Assembly: GCA_013911415.1 (NCBI GenBank)
Contig: JACETI010000004.1
Location: 248,001-312,000, forward strand
Direction: 5' to 3'
DNA: 64,000 nucleotides
Source: Legionella sp.
Lineage (GTDB): Bacteria > Pseudomonadota > Gammaproteobacteria > Legionellales > Legionellaceae
A model generated the notes under the pieces. It was not told the origin of the DNA. It saw only the letters and a list, made by a program, of their open reading frames with translations, and did no database searches. Positions 37,066-46,393 of the stretch are shown piece after piece (the first letter of the stretch is position 1; each line of letters begins with the position of its first letter). Made by a program: the position numbers and the translations under genes.

Positions 37066-39333
37066 ATGAAAATGATTCGTGTATGGAGCTTACCTTTCCT
37101 GTTAGGAACGTGCGTGGTGCATGCAAAAACAGGTCTTCTTTTTAATATTACTGAGTCAGGTAACCCTGTCTCAACGGATATTATTTTATGTTTAAACGCA
37201 AAAGGCCCGGCATCCTGTCAGAGGTATCATGTCTCGGCTCAAAACCTAAGTATTCGAACAACTATAAATAGAACTTATCCCTCCGCGGGCATTAAAGTAT
37301 TAACCGGAGGATTCGCGGCAACGGGATGCACATCCTATAGCAATGGTTATTGTTTATTTGAAGCAAGTCAAACGAGCGGTCCGTCGCTTAGCATAAGCCC
37401 GGGTGATTCTGCTCAGAAAAAATCGCAAGCCCTTGCTTTTTCGTCAACGCTTCCTTCAACTTCACCATATAATTCAACTTTTACCGTACAAGCGACGGCC
37501 AGTTCAGGATTGCCGGTTACGTACGCGAGTAGCGGCGTGTGTACCAATAACGGTGCTGCCTATACGATGACCAGTGGCACCGGCAGTTGCGGAATTATCA
37601 TAAGTCAGGGCGGTAACGATGAGTATAATGCCGCCTCAAACCTGAGTGGTTCTGTTACAGCCTCGCTTGCCCCTCAAAGCCCCCCTTTATCGATTAGTTC
37701 AAGCACTACAACGATCACCGTCGGGGGAACCGCAAATCTATCTACCTCTGGAGGCGCCGGAACAGGCATCGTCTCCTATGTGCTTGAATCTGACTCTACT
37801 GGCTGTACACTTAACGGAGCAACTGTGTTGGGGACAGCTGTTGGTACCTGCAAGGTGGGCGCCAGGAAAGCCGCTGATTCAAATTACCAGGCTAATTTTT
37901 CATCTCCCGTATCGATTACCGTAAATTCCGCGGCGACAGTGCCAGGCTCGCCTACTGGGGTAACCGCCGTCAAAAATAATGGACAGGCACCTATTAGTTG
38001 GACTGCTCCCACCAACACTGGCGGATCGCCTATTACTGGCTACACAGCGACGGCTTCAGATAATGTGCACACCTGTGACTCGTCGGGGCCTACGCCAAGT
38101 TGTCTTATAACTGGGCTTACAAATGGTACTCCTTATACGTACACTGTAGTCGCAAAAAATAATGTGGGTAATAGTGCACCCTCGGCCGCATCAAGCCCAG
38201 TTACTCCTACGTTTATTGAAGCCCTAGTTAATTTAAATTCAACAAATGGATTTCCAGGCCCTAATCCCTCAGCAGCCATAGGGAGCTTTACAGAAGGGCC
38301 TGGCCAAATGCTGTATGGTGTTATACCACAGGGCGGCTCCTTTGGTGGTGGCACCCTTTTTAGATTGTCTTTAGCCGACCATTCCTTCACAGTATTGGCT
38401 GAATTTGATTCTACTAATACTGGCAGCGCACCCTTTGGGAAGCTTTTATATGCATCTGATGGCAACCTTTACGGAACTACCTCGGCCGGAGGTGCTAATG
38501 GATATGGAATTTTTTTCAAATATACATTGGGCGATCCTTCGCCGGCACTCATTCCTATTTTTGAGTTTGAGCCATCCCAGCTAGGCACAAGCCCCTATGG
38601 TGGAGTAATTGAAGATCTGGTTAACGAGGCTGGCGTTCTCTACGGGGCAACGCGTTTTGCCGGATCCAATGGGAACGGAATGATTTATAAATATACCATT
38701 GCGTCTAATACGACCACGACCTTGGGGGGATTTGACCCTGCAACCACCGGAACTACGCCTACCAATAATCTCCTTCGAGTAGGTGGTGTATTATATGGCG
38801 CAACTTTCACAAATGGGACACCGAATGCAGGTGCCGTTTTTAACAATCCAATTAGCAGTACGACAATGAACTTGACAGCAGCTTTAGGGGGTGCCCTTGG
38901 AATTGGTGGAACCGGGGGGCTGATGTTGGCTTCCGACAATTACATGTATGGCGTAACTTTTGGTGGAGGATCTGGGGGGGCAGGGGCTATCTACAAGGTA
39001 CAACCAGGAAGTTCATCCATTACTCTTGTTGCTGATCTAAACGTTACTGTCGGGGGAAATTCTTTTGCAACATTGATCCAAAATTCTAGCAATGGTTTTT
39101 TATATGGTACAGCCGCCGCAGGGGGGGATAACGGCAACGGTACAATTTTCCGTGTAGATCCAGCTGGATCGACGGTCAATCGTATTTACTCTTTTCCATC
39201 CTCCCCAACCTCTATAGGATTTATTCCTTGGGGAGGCTTGACCCTAGCAAATGGAAACATGTACGGCATTACAACAGCGGGAGGTGCAAATACGCTGGGT
39301 ACTATTTTCGTTGTTTACCCTCCTTTTACTTAA
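37066..39333 (+). CDS. Exported seven-repeat (GloVer-type) protein, copy 5
   Basis: 755 residues, same order as copy 4: signal peptide (SLPFLLGTCVVHA), N-terminal module with a changed start (VSTDIILCLNAKGPASCQRY), Ig-like modules, fibronectin type III (ISWTAPTNTGG), seven repeats ending GTIFVVYPPFT. One repeat is worn (LYGATFTNG...GAVFNN). Start ATG 37066 has AAGGA five bases upstream; a GTG at 37063 is in frame. Followed after 34 bases by the first decayed copy. Confidence 0.8.
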   Translation: MKMIRVWSLPFLLGTCVVHAKTGLLFNITESGNPVSTDIILCLNAKGPASCQRYHVSAQNLSIRTTINRTYPSAGIKVLTGGFAATGCTSYSNGYCLFEASQTSGPSLSISPGDSAQKKSQALAFSSTLPSTSPYNSTFTVQATASSGLPVTYASSGVCTNNGAAYTMTSGTGSCGIIISQGGNDEYNAASNLSGSVTASLAPQSPPLSISSSTTTITVGGTANLSTSGGAGTGIVSYVLESDSTGCTLNGATVLGTAVGTCKVGARKAADSNYQANFSSPVSITVNSAATVPGSPTGVTAVKNNGQAPISWTAPTNTGGSPITGYTATASDNVHTCDSSGPTPSCLITGLTNGTPYTYTVVAKNNVGNSAPSAASSPVTPTFIEALVNLNSTNGFPGPNPSAAIGSFTEGPGQMLYGVIPQGGSFGGGTLFRLSLADHSFTVLAEFDSTNTGSAPFGKLLYASDGNLYGTTSAGGANGYGIFFKYTLGDPSPALIPIFEFEPSQLGTSPYGGVIEDLVNEAGVLYGATRFAGSNGNGMIYKYTIASNTTTTLGGFDPATTGTTPTNNLLRVGGVLYGATFTNGTPNAGAVFNNPISSTTMNLTAALGGALGIGGTGGLMLASDNYMYGVTFGGGSGGAGAIYKVQPGSSSITLVADLNVTVGGNSFATLIQNSSNGFLYGTAAAGGDNGNGTIFRVDPAGSTVNRIYSFPSSPTSIGFIPWGGLTLANGNMYGITTAGGANTLGTIFVVYPPFT

Positions 39334-39367
39334 TTACTGAACCTGCTAAGGATAAGGATAGATTAAA

Positions 39368-39852
39368 ATGATTCGAAGAGGGAGCTTACCTTTTATATTG
39401 GTAAAGGTTGTAGCGCAGGTTTAAAAAAAACCTACCCCTTGGCAGGGATTAAGCGCTGACGGCGGACATAGCTTCAGTGGATGTACGCCGTATCAAAATG
39501 GTTATTGTTTATTTGAAGTGAGCCAAAATAGCGGTGCAGCACTAGCTTAAGTACCGTACTGGGTGATTTTTCAACGGCGGTAGGGAGAAGACCCAGTGCA
39601 GGTTTGATTTCAGGCCTGGTGGTTATTTGTACGACACCACGCCAGGTGGGGGAAGTCTGAATGGAGACACTGCCTATAAAATATTACCCTCAGGAGGGAC
39701 TTTAATTGATATCCCTTATTTGAATGCTACGATGGGTTGTTACCCAAGCGACGCTTGTCGAGGGAGCTGATGGCAATCTCTATGGAACAACACCTTTAGG
39801 AGGCACGAATGGCTATGGCACTGTCATCAGAATTTCTCCGCCTTTTTTATAA
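39368..39852 (+). pseudogene. Remnant of a seven-repeat protein gene (copy 6)
   Basis: It begins like copies 4 and 5 (MIRRGSLPFILV) after an AAGGATAAGGAT leader, but stops after 18 codons. Patches of the family remain in different frames: TYPLAGIK, SGCTPYQNGYCLFEVSQN, LYDTTPGGGSLNGDTAYKI, and the terminal repeat LYGTTPLGGTNGYGTVIRI ending SPPFL just before the stop at 39852. Most Ig, fibronectin and repeat modules are deleted. A clear pseudogene. Confidence 0.8.
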
Positions 39853-39916
39853 AAAAAATAAGTAATCACTGGTAAGCACTGACTTTTCTATGTTCTTAGC
39901 TAGAAGGGAATTGGAA

Positions 39917-40738
39917 ATGAACAAACTCGTACAAGTAGGAATAGCATCGATACTTTATGGTACTTCATCCACTTATGCAGGCCCAGGTCAATTATTTGAG
40001 ATCACAGAATCCGGTAATCCTGTATCAATCGATGTAAGGTATGTTTAAACGAGAAGGGGCCCACCTCTTGTCAGAATTATCATGTGACCAGCGATAACCC
40101 GAGCATACGTGCAGTACCAAATCACAGTTACCCCACAGCGGGGGCAAAAATATTAACGCCTGGATATAACTTTTCCGGGTGTTCTTCTTATGCAAACGGG
40201 TATTGTTTATTTAAGTAGCGGCCCCTGCATCAATACCGGTGCAACGTATACCATGACCTCGGGTACCGGACGTTGTCAGGTTATTCTGAATCAACTGGGA
40301 GATGATAATTACAACGCTGCCCCGATCGTCATCAGGAACGTTACTGCAGCGCTTGCTCAGCAAGCAGGATTCTCAATAGCGAATCCTCCAACTACCATTA
40401 ATTACAATGATACGGTGACCTTATCAACGGTCGGAGGTTCGGGAACAGGCGCGGTTTCTTATACGGTTAATGGTGGCAACACCATTTGCTCCATTACCGG
40501 GTCAGACTTAACAGGATCACGTCCTTATGGAAAACTTGTACAGGGAACAGATGGTAATTTATTTGGCACGACCACACAGAGTGGTGATCATAATCTCGGA
40601 ACCGTTTTCACACTATCGCCAATTGACAAAAAGCTGACTGTTTTAGCTTCCTTTGATTTATCAACAGGAGGAATTGCTTCTGCGGGGCTTATGCAGGCTG
40701 CAGACGGGAATTTATATGGAACGACCACATCATTTGCT
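39917..40738 (+). pseudogene. Remnant of a seven-repeat protein gene (copy 7), 3' truncated
   Basis: It has a signal peptide start (MNKLVQVGIASILYG) and the N-terminal module, but a small deletion near 40038 shifts the frame and leads to a stop at 40048. The other frame continues the module (SCQNYHVTSDNPSIR ... NGYCLF). There a junction fuses it straight to the end of the first Ig-like module (GPCINTGATYTMTSGTG). A second junction at about 40518 (DLTGS|RPYGKL) removes the fibronectin module and first repeat. Two repeats remain (LFGTTTQSG, LYGTTTS), and the sequence breaks off at about 40728 against the convergent 1151-aa gene. Confidence 0.8.
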
Positions 40739-43700
40739 TAAAGATAAACGTTGCTCTGGCTCGTATTGAACATCTAATTCCAGATTCTCGATAGTTGCCT
40801 CTAGAAATTGCGCATTTCTAAGTGCGACTTTTGCAGGTTCTATTGCTTCTTTAAGGCAAAAAATATAAAACAAACCGTAGTGATATTTGGCGCACAAGGG
40901 CATTAGATTGATTGCTTGTTGAAAATAGTTGGCGGCATCTTCGAGGGTATCTTGAGAAAGAATAGTTCGAAATTTAAACTTAACTGATCTTAGTCCTTCG
41001 TTGCATAATATCTCGGGGTTTGTTTCAGAGCTATCTTGCAAGGGGGGATACATCGCATACTCATTTAAGTTTGGTAGCGTTTCATTAGCCAGACACATCA
41101 GTATTTCTTTTAAGCCTAAGCCCGTTTCCGTGTTCACTGAGGGAAGTTCTGCTTTGTTCAATGAATTCCTATCAATCTCTACTGAACCAAACTTTTCTCC
41201 ATATTGAAAAAATCGTTTGATCGTTGGCGCAGTGAGAGTAGCTGTGGCTTTTTTAATAAGAAGAGCAGGCATAGTAGGAGGAGGGAGAACATTTCTTAAG
41301 CAAAGTGACTTTGATCCTTTAAATAGAGAGGAATGAATGTTGTTTATAGTCAAATCACTATGGTCTTTTTGTTGTAACTGAGGAGCGCAAAACACTGCTT
41401 TGAGGGGATCAGCATTGGCTGCTTTTTCATTAACTCGGCGATCAATCCGTGTAGCAAGCGTTAAATTTTCATATTCAAACGGTATGGGAAGATTTTTGCG
41501 AACGTCTTCCCAGATATGAGGGGGTGGCACAATAAGGCTTGTTCCCTTAAATAAAGCAACAATTAAGCTTTTTGCATTCGTTTTTTTATCGAGCTCTCTT
41601 TTGACATTAGGTGGCTTTCGATCAAAACCGGCAGAAGGAGGATATGTTTTAGGAAGTTTTTGAATTTTTTTTGTCGTTGGTTGTACCCTTTGTTCCATTA
41701 GCTGATTTTGTTGGTGGGGGATAGGAAAGTCAGACACTTTATGAAGATCCGACTGCTCTGGCGTTGTAACAAGTTCTTCTTCTAAAACGAAAGTGGATAC
41801 TGCCGAGGTGAGTGGAAGAATCAGGTCTGCAGAGGGGGAAGGGAGAAGTTCTAGCTTCTCGATGATTTTAGATAAAAATTGAGCATTGATGAAGGTTTCC
41901 CTTGCAGCTTCTTCTGCTACTTCACCTTGCAAACATAGTGCATAGAATAAAGCATAATAATATTTATCACATAGGGGTAGTAAATTAATGGCTTGTTGAA
42001 AATAGTTGACCGCTTTATTTAGCATTTTAAAACCGCGTTCAGGTTTATAAAATTTAATCGCTGCCCTTCCCTGACGATAAAAATTTTCTGGGTCCATGTT
42101 TTGAAAGGAATCATTTAATGGCAGAAATAAAGGAAGCTCATCAAGTTGAGTTGGATTGTCTGAAGACAGGAGCGCATCTACCAATTCTTTGAGCAATTTA
42201 TTTTCTTCAATCAGCGTCGATTCGATTTTGTTGAGAACGTCCACCCGAATATTGATGGCGTAACATTGATCAAGGCATCGGAAAAATACTTTTTGAGTAG
42301 TTGATTGAATGGGTTCTTCAACAGGAGGGCAGAATACTTTCTTTATGAAATCAACACCCTTGGCTTCTAGTCGTTGTAAGTTTTGCCTTTGTTGGTGTGG
42401 TATTAGTTCAATGTTATATCTTAAGTTAAACATGCCCTTAAATTTTTTAAAAATTAGCGGAGGCGCAATTAGGCTGGTGTTTTTAAAAACCAGGACCTCA
42501 GGCAGAATAGGCTTTAAAAATCTTGTTATCTTGGACGTGCTGAGCGTATCTGCTACGCTCAAGGTGTCAGCTTCTACTGTTTCATCAACATTAAGAGGTG
42601 GCTCGGTCTGCATAAGCGTAGGCGATTCAATCTCATTTTCTGCCTCTATTCTCATTTGCACATTGTTAATTTCTTGTTCTCGAATCAACGTTTGAATGGC
42701 CGCTGAATGATCCATTACTCTAGGTAAGCAAGTATTTTTGTCAAATGCATTAAGGTCAATAAACGTCGTGCCTAGACGAGAGTAAGAATATTCAAACGTT
42801 ATATCAATAATCAACTCATCCAAGTAATCTGCTGTTTGATGATAGGCCATCGCTTCTGGAAGATAATGATCGATATAATAAACCCAGGAAAGCAATCTGT
42901 AGTAAATGGGACAAAACGGTAATGCATTTATTGCATGTTTTAAGTGGGTAATGGCATCTTTCCGATTGCCGTTAAGTTTCGATGGACATTCCAAACAAGT
43001 GACTGCTTTATTAAAACTTTCATGCGCCTTTAGACGTGAGCTAGGCTCTGCTTTTCCTGGCAAAAACGTTCCCAGGTTTTGAATCGGTTCCCCAGGTATG
43101 CGATAGTTATCGAGGATGTCTCGCAGCACTTGCTGAATTTTCTGTATATCTTCCGTTACATAGGATGGGTTTATTAGATGATTAGGATTTATCTTAAGCC
43201 AAACCTGATCTTTTCCGTACTGGAGCTTGAGCTTTTTAATGACCCATGTTTCAGGTGGAATCACGGTACCTTCTTTTGTTAATAAAAACGGTGGGCGTGA
43301 AGGGCGTAACTGCTTCCAATAATTAAAGCCATCGTTTATTAGCAATAATTGATTTTTCTCAATATCAACAACCGCTTCTTGTACCGGCAGTAAATGCACA
43401 TTAAAAAAGCCATTGTGCAGCGCGCCAATGGAAAAATAGAGACGAAACGTTAAATTAGCTGTTGCTGCTTTTAAGTCATTCTGAAAAAAATGATAAAATG
43501 GCTGAAGCTCTTCTTTCTGATCCGGCCCATGCGCAGTGAAATGGGCCATGCTGCACATGTAGTTTGCATCAATAGCGATTGTTTTATGAATTGTTTTTAA
43601 ATTAAATAGCAAACAGCCCGATCTATCCTGATCGGAAAGATGCGTTCTCAAATCGTCTGATGCTACCTTTACTTTCCCAAGGAAAGGAATTTTATCTCCC

Positions 43701-44185
43701 GTTTTAATGAAGCCGGTACAATAGCTCGTATGACCCATGAGATCGGTGCAAATTTTTATCTTTTTTGAAGTCTGTGTCATTTCTTGACACATCGTTAACA
43801 TATCGGATAGGGATAAATTGTTGTCGCTGTCTTTCAGATACTCTTTGAACTTTCTAAAGTACTTATCCTCTATCTTCATCGTTAGAGGTTGAGGGCTCAT
43901 AAAGCCAATATTAAACCGTTGCTCAAATTGTTGGAGGGAAAGCAATTGGCCATCGACCTTAAAGAGTTCAGGTTTTATATGTAAGTCAAAAAAAAGTTGA
44001 TCTCTCGGGCCTAGAATCGAAAGCAGCCATTTTCTCTTTTCTTCATTTAAGGTATCAAAAAGTAAATTGCAACCAACCGTTGGGTAGGTGAGTAATGGAA
44101 GGATATTTTTTAACTTCGTTGCGATTTGTTCGATAGATCCCTCTAAATTTATAGGATAACCCTCCAATATGACATGATTTTCCAT
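40730..44185 (-). CDS. Large orphan protein (1151 aa) with SET-like region and TPR-like repeats
   Basis: No close family recognised. About residues 150-290 follow the order of a SET methyltransferase domain: CTGFIKTGDKIPFLGK (cf. the opening strand and kG.I..y.G), LLFNLK...AIDANYMCSMAHFTAHGPD (cf. ID...GN.aRFiNHs), ATANLTF, and VQEAVVDIEKNQLLLINDGF followed by NYW (cf. dI..GEEL..dYg..YW). Three TPR-like helical repeats lie at about 390-455, 680-745 and 1060-1135; the last two share YFQQAINL.PLC.KY. The regions between are polar and low in complexity. There is no signal peptide or membrane span. Good promoter upstream. Its last few codons overlap the truncated copy 7 remnant. An effector that modifies host protein is possible; this is inference. 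Confidence 0.55.
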   Translation of the reverse strand: MENHVILEGYPINLEGSIEQIATKLKNILPLLTYPTVGCNLLFDTLNEEKRKWLLSILGPRDQLFFDLHIKPELFKVDGQLLSLQQFEQRFNIGFMSPQPLTMKIEDKYFRKFKEYLKDSDNNLSLSDMLTMCQEMTQTSKKIKICTDLMGHTSYCTGFIKTGDKIPFLGKVKVASDDLRTHLSDQDRSGCLLFNLKTIHKTIAIDANYMCSMAHFTAHGPDQKEELQPFYHFFQNDLKAATANLTFRLYFSIGALHNGFFNVHLLPVQEAVVDIEKNQLLLINDGFNYWKQLRPSRPPFLLTKEGTVIPPETWVIKKLKLQYGKDQVWLKINPNHLINPSYVTEDIQKIQQVLRDILDNYRIPGEPIQNLGTFLPGKAEPSSRLKAHESFNKAVTCLECPSKLNGNRKDAITHLKHAINALPFCPIYYRLLSWVYYIDHYLPEAMAYHQTADYLDELIIDITFEYSYSRLGTTFIDLNAFDKNTCLPRVMDHSAAIQTLIREQEINNVQMRIEAENEIESPTLMQTEPPLNVDETVEADTLSVADTLSTSKITRFLKPILPEVLVFKNTSLIAPPLIFKKFKGMFNLRYNIELIPHQQRQNLQRLEAKGVDFIKKVFCPPVEEPIQSTTQKVFFRCLDQCYAINIRVDVLNKIESTLIEENKLLKELVDALLSSDNPTQLDELPLFLPLNDSFQNMDPENFYRQGRAAIKFYKPERGFKMLNKAVNYFQQAINLLPLCDKYYYALFYALCLQGEVAEEAARETFINAQFLSKIIEKLELLPSPSADLILPLTSAVSTFVLEEELVTTPEQSDLHKVSDFPIPHQQNQLMEQRVQPTTKKIQKLPKTYPPSAGFDRKPPNVKRELDKKTNAKSLIVALFKGTSLIVPPPHIWEDVRKNLPIPFEYENLTLATRIDRRVNEKAANADPLKAVFCAPQLQQKDHSDLTINNIHSSLFKGSKSLCLRNVLPPPTMPALLIKKATATLTAPTIKRFFQYGEKFGSVEIDRNSLNKAELPSVNTETGLGLKEILMCLANETLPNLNEYAMYPPLQDSSETNPEILCNEGLRSVKFKFRTILSQDTLEDAANYFQQAINLMPLCAKYHYGLFYIFCLKEAIEPAKVALRNAQFLEATIENLELDVQYEPEQRLSLSK

Positions 44186-44216
44186 TATTTATAAAAAAAA
44201 AGAATGTATCGGATAA

Positions 44217-44253
44217 ATTATAATGATATTGTCTATAAAAAGCAAAATATCAT
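44217..44253 (-). promoter_or_regulatory. Strong promoter of the 1151-aa gene with overlapping dyad
   Basis: On the minus strand: -35 TTGCTT (44240-44245), 17-base spacer, perfect -10 TATAAT (44217-44222). The perfect inverted repeat ATGATATT (44223-44230) / AATATCAT (44246-44253) brackets the spacer and -35, the right place for a repressor or activator site. Confidence 0.6.
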
Positions 44254-44351
44254 CAAAAATAATTTATTGATAGGGTTGGACGATTAACAACCAGAATGTA
44301 AGATAATCGCAATAAGGGAAAGAAGGCTTCTAGTGTCTGTAAACAATGCCA

Positions 44352-44822
44352 TTAATCGAGACGATGCAAATGCAGCTCACACTGATTGGATCGATAGTAT
44401 CGATATCGTTCACGGCTCTGTGCTTTAGCTTCAGAGTCATTAGCAATGATTTCAATCAAACGATTAACCCGCAAGCTTGTTGCTGGCGTATGATTGGTTA
44501 AATTAACCAGTATATCTCTGTAGGCAATGGGTGGCTCTTGCCAACCAATCAAAATAGGCACTGCCCAAGGGGTAGTTTCAGGGCCTTCTTTCTCTAAGTG
44601 CAGGGCAGAATGCTCAGCTTCTAATAAATGGGGTAAGAAACTACTCTCATCAAACGTCCATAGCAATTGGTCGAGCAGCTGTGCTTGCTGCTGATTAACA
44701 CAATAAATATAGATCTGATGTTTAAGTGCATAAGCTTTTGCCACTAACCGACATGCCAGTCGTTCAACGGCATGTGGTTGAGCAGTTTCTAATAAGTAAA
44801 AATCAACGCGTGGCGGCGACAT
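44352..44822 (-). CDS. holC: DNA polymerase III chi subunit
   Basis: Clamp-loader accessory subunit that links the replisome to SSB. 156 residues, near family length. Family blocks: VDFYLLETAQP at the start, ACRLVAKAYALKHQIYIYC, LDQLLWTFDESSFLPH and the closing RYRYYRSNQCELHLHRLD. It overlaps pepA by 20 bases. In most gammaproteobacteria the order is pepA-holC-valS; here valS is absent downstream and orphan genes follow. Confidence 0.93.
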   Translation of the reverse strand: MSPPRVDFYLLETAQPHAVERLACRLVAKAYALKHQIYIYCVNQQQAQLLDQLLWTFDESSFLPHLLEAEHSALHLEKEGPETTPWAVPILIGWQEPPIAYRDILVNLTNHTPATSLRVNRLIEIIANDSEAKAQSRERYRYYRSNQCELHLHRLD

Positions 44823-46305
44823 TTCTTAACAACTGTACGAGTAAAGGAACGGGACGGCCGGTTGCATGGCGTTTAGCCCCGGGCACCCAAGCCGTGCCAG
44901 CGATATCTAGATGTGCCCAACGGTACTTTTTAGTAAACTGGGCAAGGAAGGTAGCAGCTGTAATCGAACCTGCGGCGCGGTTAGAGGCAGCGTTAGCACA
45001 GTCAGCGATAGGACTGGACAAAGCCTCATGGTACGCTTCATCGAGCGGCAAGCGCCAAGTTTGATCATGACTTTTTAATGAAGCATCGAGGATTTGTTGC
45101 GCTAAAGCATCATCAGGACTCATGAGACCATTCATCAGATGACCGAGTGCTATAATCATGGCGCCTGTCAGGGTTGCCATATCAATGACCCATTCTGGGT
45201 TAAAGCGTTCTGCATAGGTTAGGGCATCGGCAAGTACTAAACGTCCTTCAGCATCCGTGTTAGTGATTTCAACGGTTTGTCCTGACATTGATGTAACAAT
45301 GTCGCCAGGCTTGACTGCGGTGCCGCTGGGCATGTTCTCTGCACAAGCGAGGATACCAATGACGTGCAAGGGCAAATTAAGAGCGGCACAGGTTTTTAAA
45401 ATGCCAAGTACACTTGCCGCACCCGCCATGTCGTATTTCATTTCTTCCATTTTATCAGCCGGTTTCAAAGAGATACCCCCTGAATCAAAGGTGATTCCTT
45501 TACCGACAAAGATCAGTGGTTGAACGTTTTTTGCAGTGCCTTTGTAGTGAAGCTCAATAAGACGCGGTTCTTCCACGCTCCCTTGTGCGACTGCCAAGAG
45601 AGTTCCCATCCCCATCGCGCGCATCTCGGCTGGACCCATGCTCTTGGTTGATAAGGTATTGTGTACTTGCGCCAATTCAATCGCTTGATTTTCTAAATAA
45701 CGAGGAGTACAAATGTTAGCAGGTAGATCAGCCAGCGTTTTTGTGTAACAGATGCCTTTGGCAATTGCTTTGGCGTCAGTAAGCGCTTTTTCGAGTACGG
45801 GTACCTGATTTTTAAAAGAGGGGTCAAAAATATGCAGCGACAAAGCTTTGAGAGTGTACGGTCGATGATCTTTGCTCTTAAAGTCTAGCGATTGATAACA
45901 ACAATCTTCGAGTTGAATTAATGTTTGTTCGACTTGCGAAGCCATCTCTGCATCATTAACCGCTGGAAAACAGAGGGTCGCTGAACCAATGCGCTGTTTC
46001 AGTAGGTAGGATGCGACTGTCTTTAAGCGTTTGCTGAGCATTTTTGTATTAAATATTTCCGCTGAGCCGCAATGAATTAGCATTAAACGATGACCATTCA
46101 CGTCCGCCTGCCATACCCAATCGCCCGCTTCTTGTAGTTGGGAATGTAATCGCGAAATCAGTCCTGAGAAGGATTGATCAAAGGCAGTGACAGGCTCCAA
46201 TGCCATCCTATCGGCAAAGACACCCAATACCAAACATTCATTGCTGGTTAGGGTAGGTGTGGCGATTAATTGATAAGTGCGACCGTGATTCATTGTGGTT
46301 CTCAT
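44803..46305 (-). CDS. pepA: Leucyl aminopeptidase (cytosol aminopeptidase)
   Basis: M17 di-metal exopeptidase, 500 residues. The active site is complete: GKGITFDSGGISLKPADKM, MKYDMAGAASV, and the family signature NTDAEGRL. It removes N-terminal amino acids from peptides; in E. coli PepA also binds DNA as a regulator. Start is ATG 46305 or the ATG four codons later; the predicted promoter is so close that the later one is possible. Divergent from lptFG, as in E. coli. Confidence 0.96.
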   Translation of the reverse strand: MRTTMNHGRTYQLIATPTLTSNECLVLGVFADRMALEPVTAFDQSFSGLISRLHSQLQEAGDWVWQADVNGHRLMLIHCGSAEIFNTKMLSKRLKTVASYLLKQRIGSATLCFPAVNDAEMASQVEQTLIQLEDCCYQSLDFKSKDHRPYTLKALSLHIFDPSFKNQVPVLEKALTDAKAIAKGICYTKTLADLPANICTPRYLENQAIELAQVHNTLSTKSMGPAEMRAMGMGTLLAVAQGSVEEPRLIELHYKGTAKNVQPLIFVGKGITFDSGGISLKPADKMEEMKYDMAGAASVLGILKTCAALNLPLHVIGILACAENMPSGTAVKPGDIVTSMSGQTVEITNTDAEGRLVLADALTYAERFNPEWVIDMATLTGAMIIALGHLMNGLMSPDDALAQQILDASLKSHDQTWRLPLDEAYHEALSSPIADCANAASNRAAGSITAATFLAQFTKKYRWAHLDIAGTAWVPGAKRHATGRPVPLLVQLLRNVAATR

Positions 46306-46332
46306 ATTAATAGATTGTTTTTTTTAACACCA

Positions 46333-46362
46333 TGTCAAGACAAGGTAGCTTTGTGGTATGCT
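46333..46362. promoter_or_regulatory. Overlapping divergent promoters of pepA and lptFG
   Basis: Minus strand: a perfect -35 TTGACA (46333-46338) with a TCTATT -10 about 18 bases on, toward pepA. Plus strand: an extended -10 TGGTATGCT (46354-46362) toward lptF. The ATG at 46358 lies inside this -10, which argues against it as the lptF start. Confidence 0.45.
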
Positions 46363-46393
46363 GGTGTGGGTACATTTACTCAAGAGACCGCGT

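Noticed and set aside
28401-39333. Repetitive DNA that might be a CRISPR array
   Set aside because: The repeats are coding, degenerate, and about 120-200 bases long with no constant direct repeat and spacer pattern.
27404-40738. Mobile element or prophage as the carrier of the array
   Set aside because: No transposase, integrase, terminal repeats or phage genes were found; tandem duplication explains the layout.
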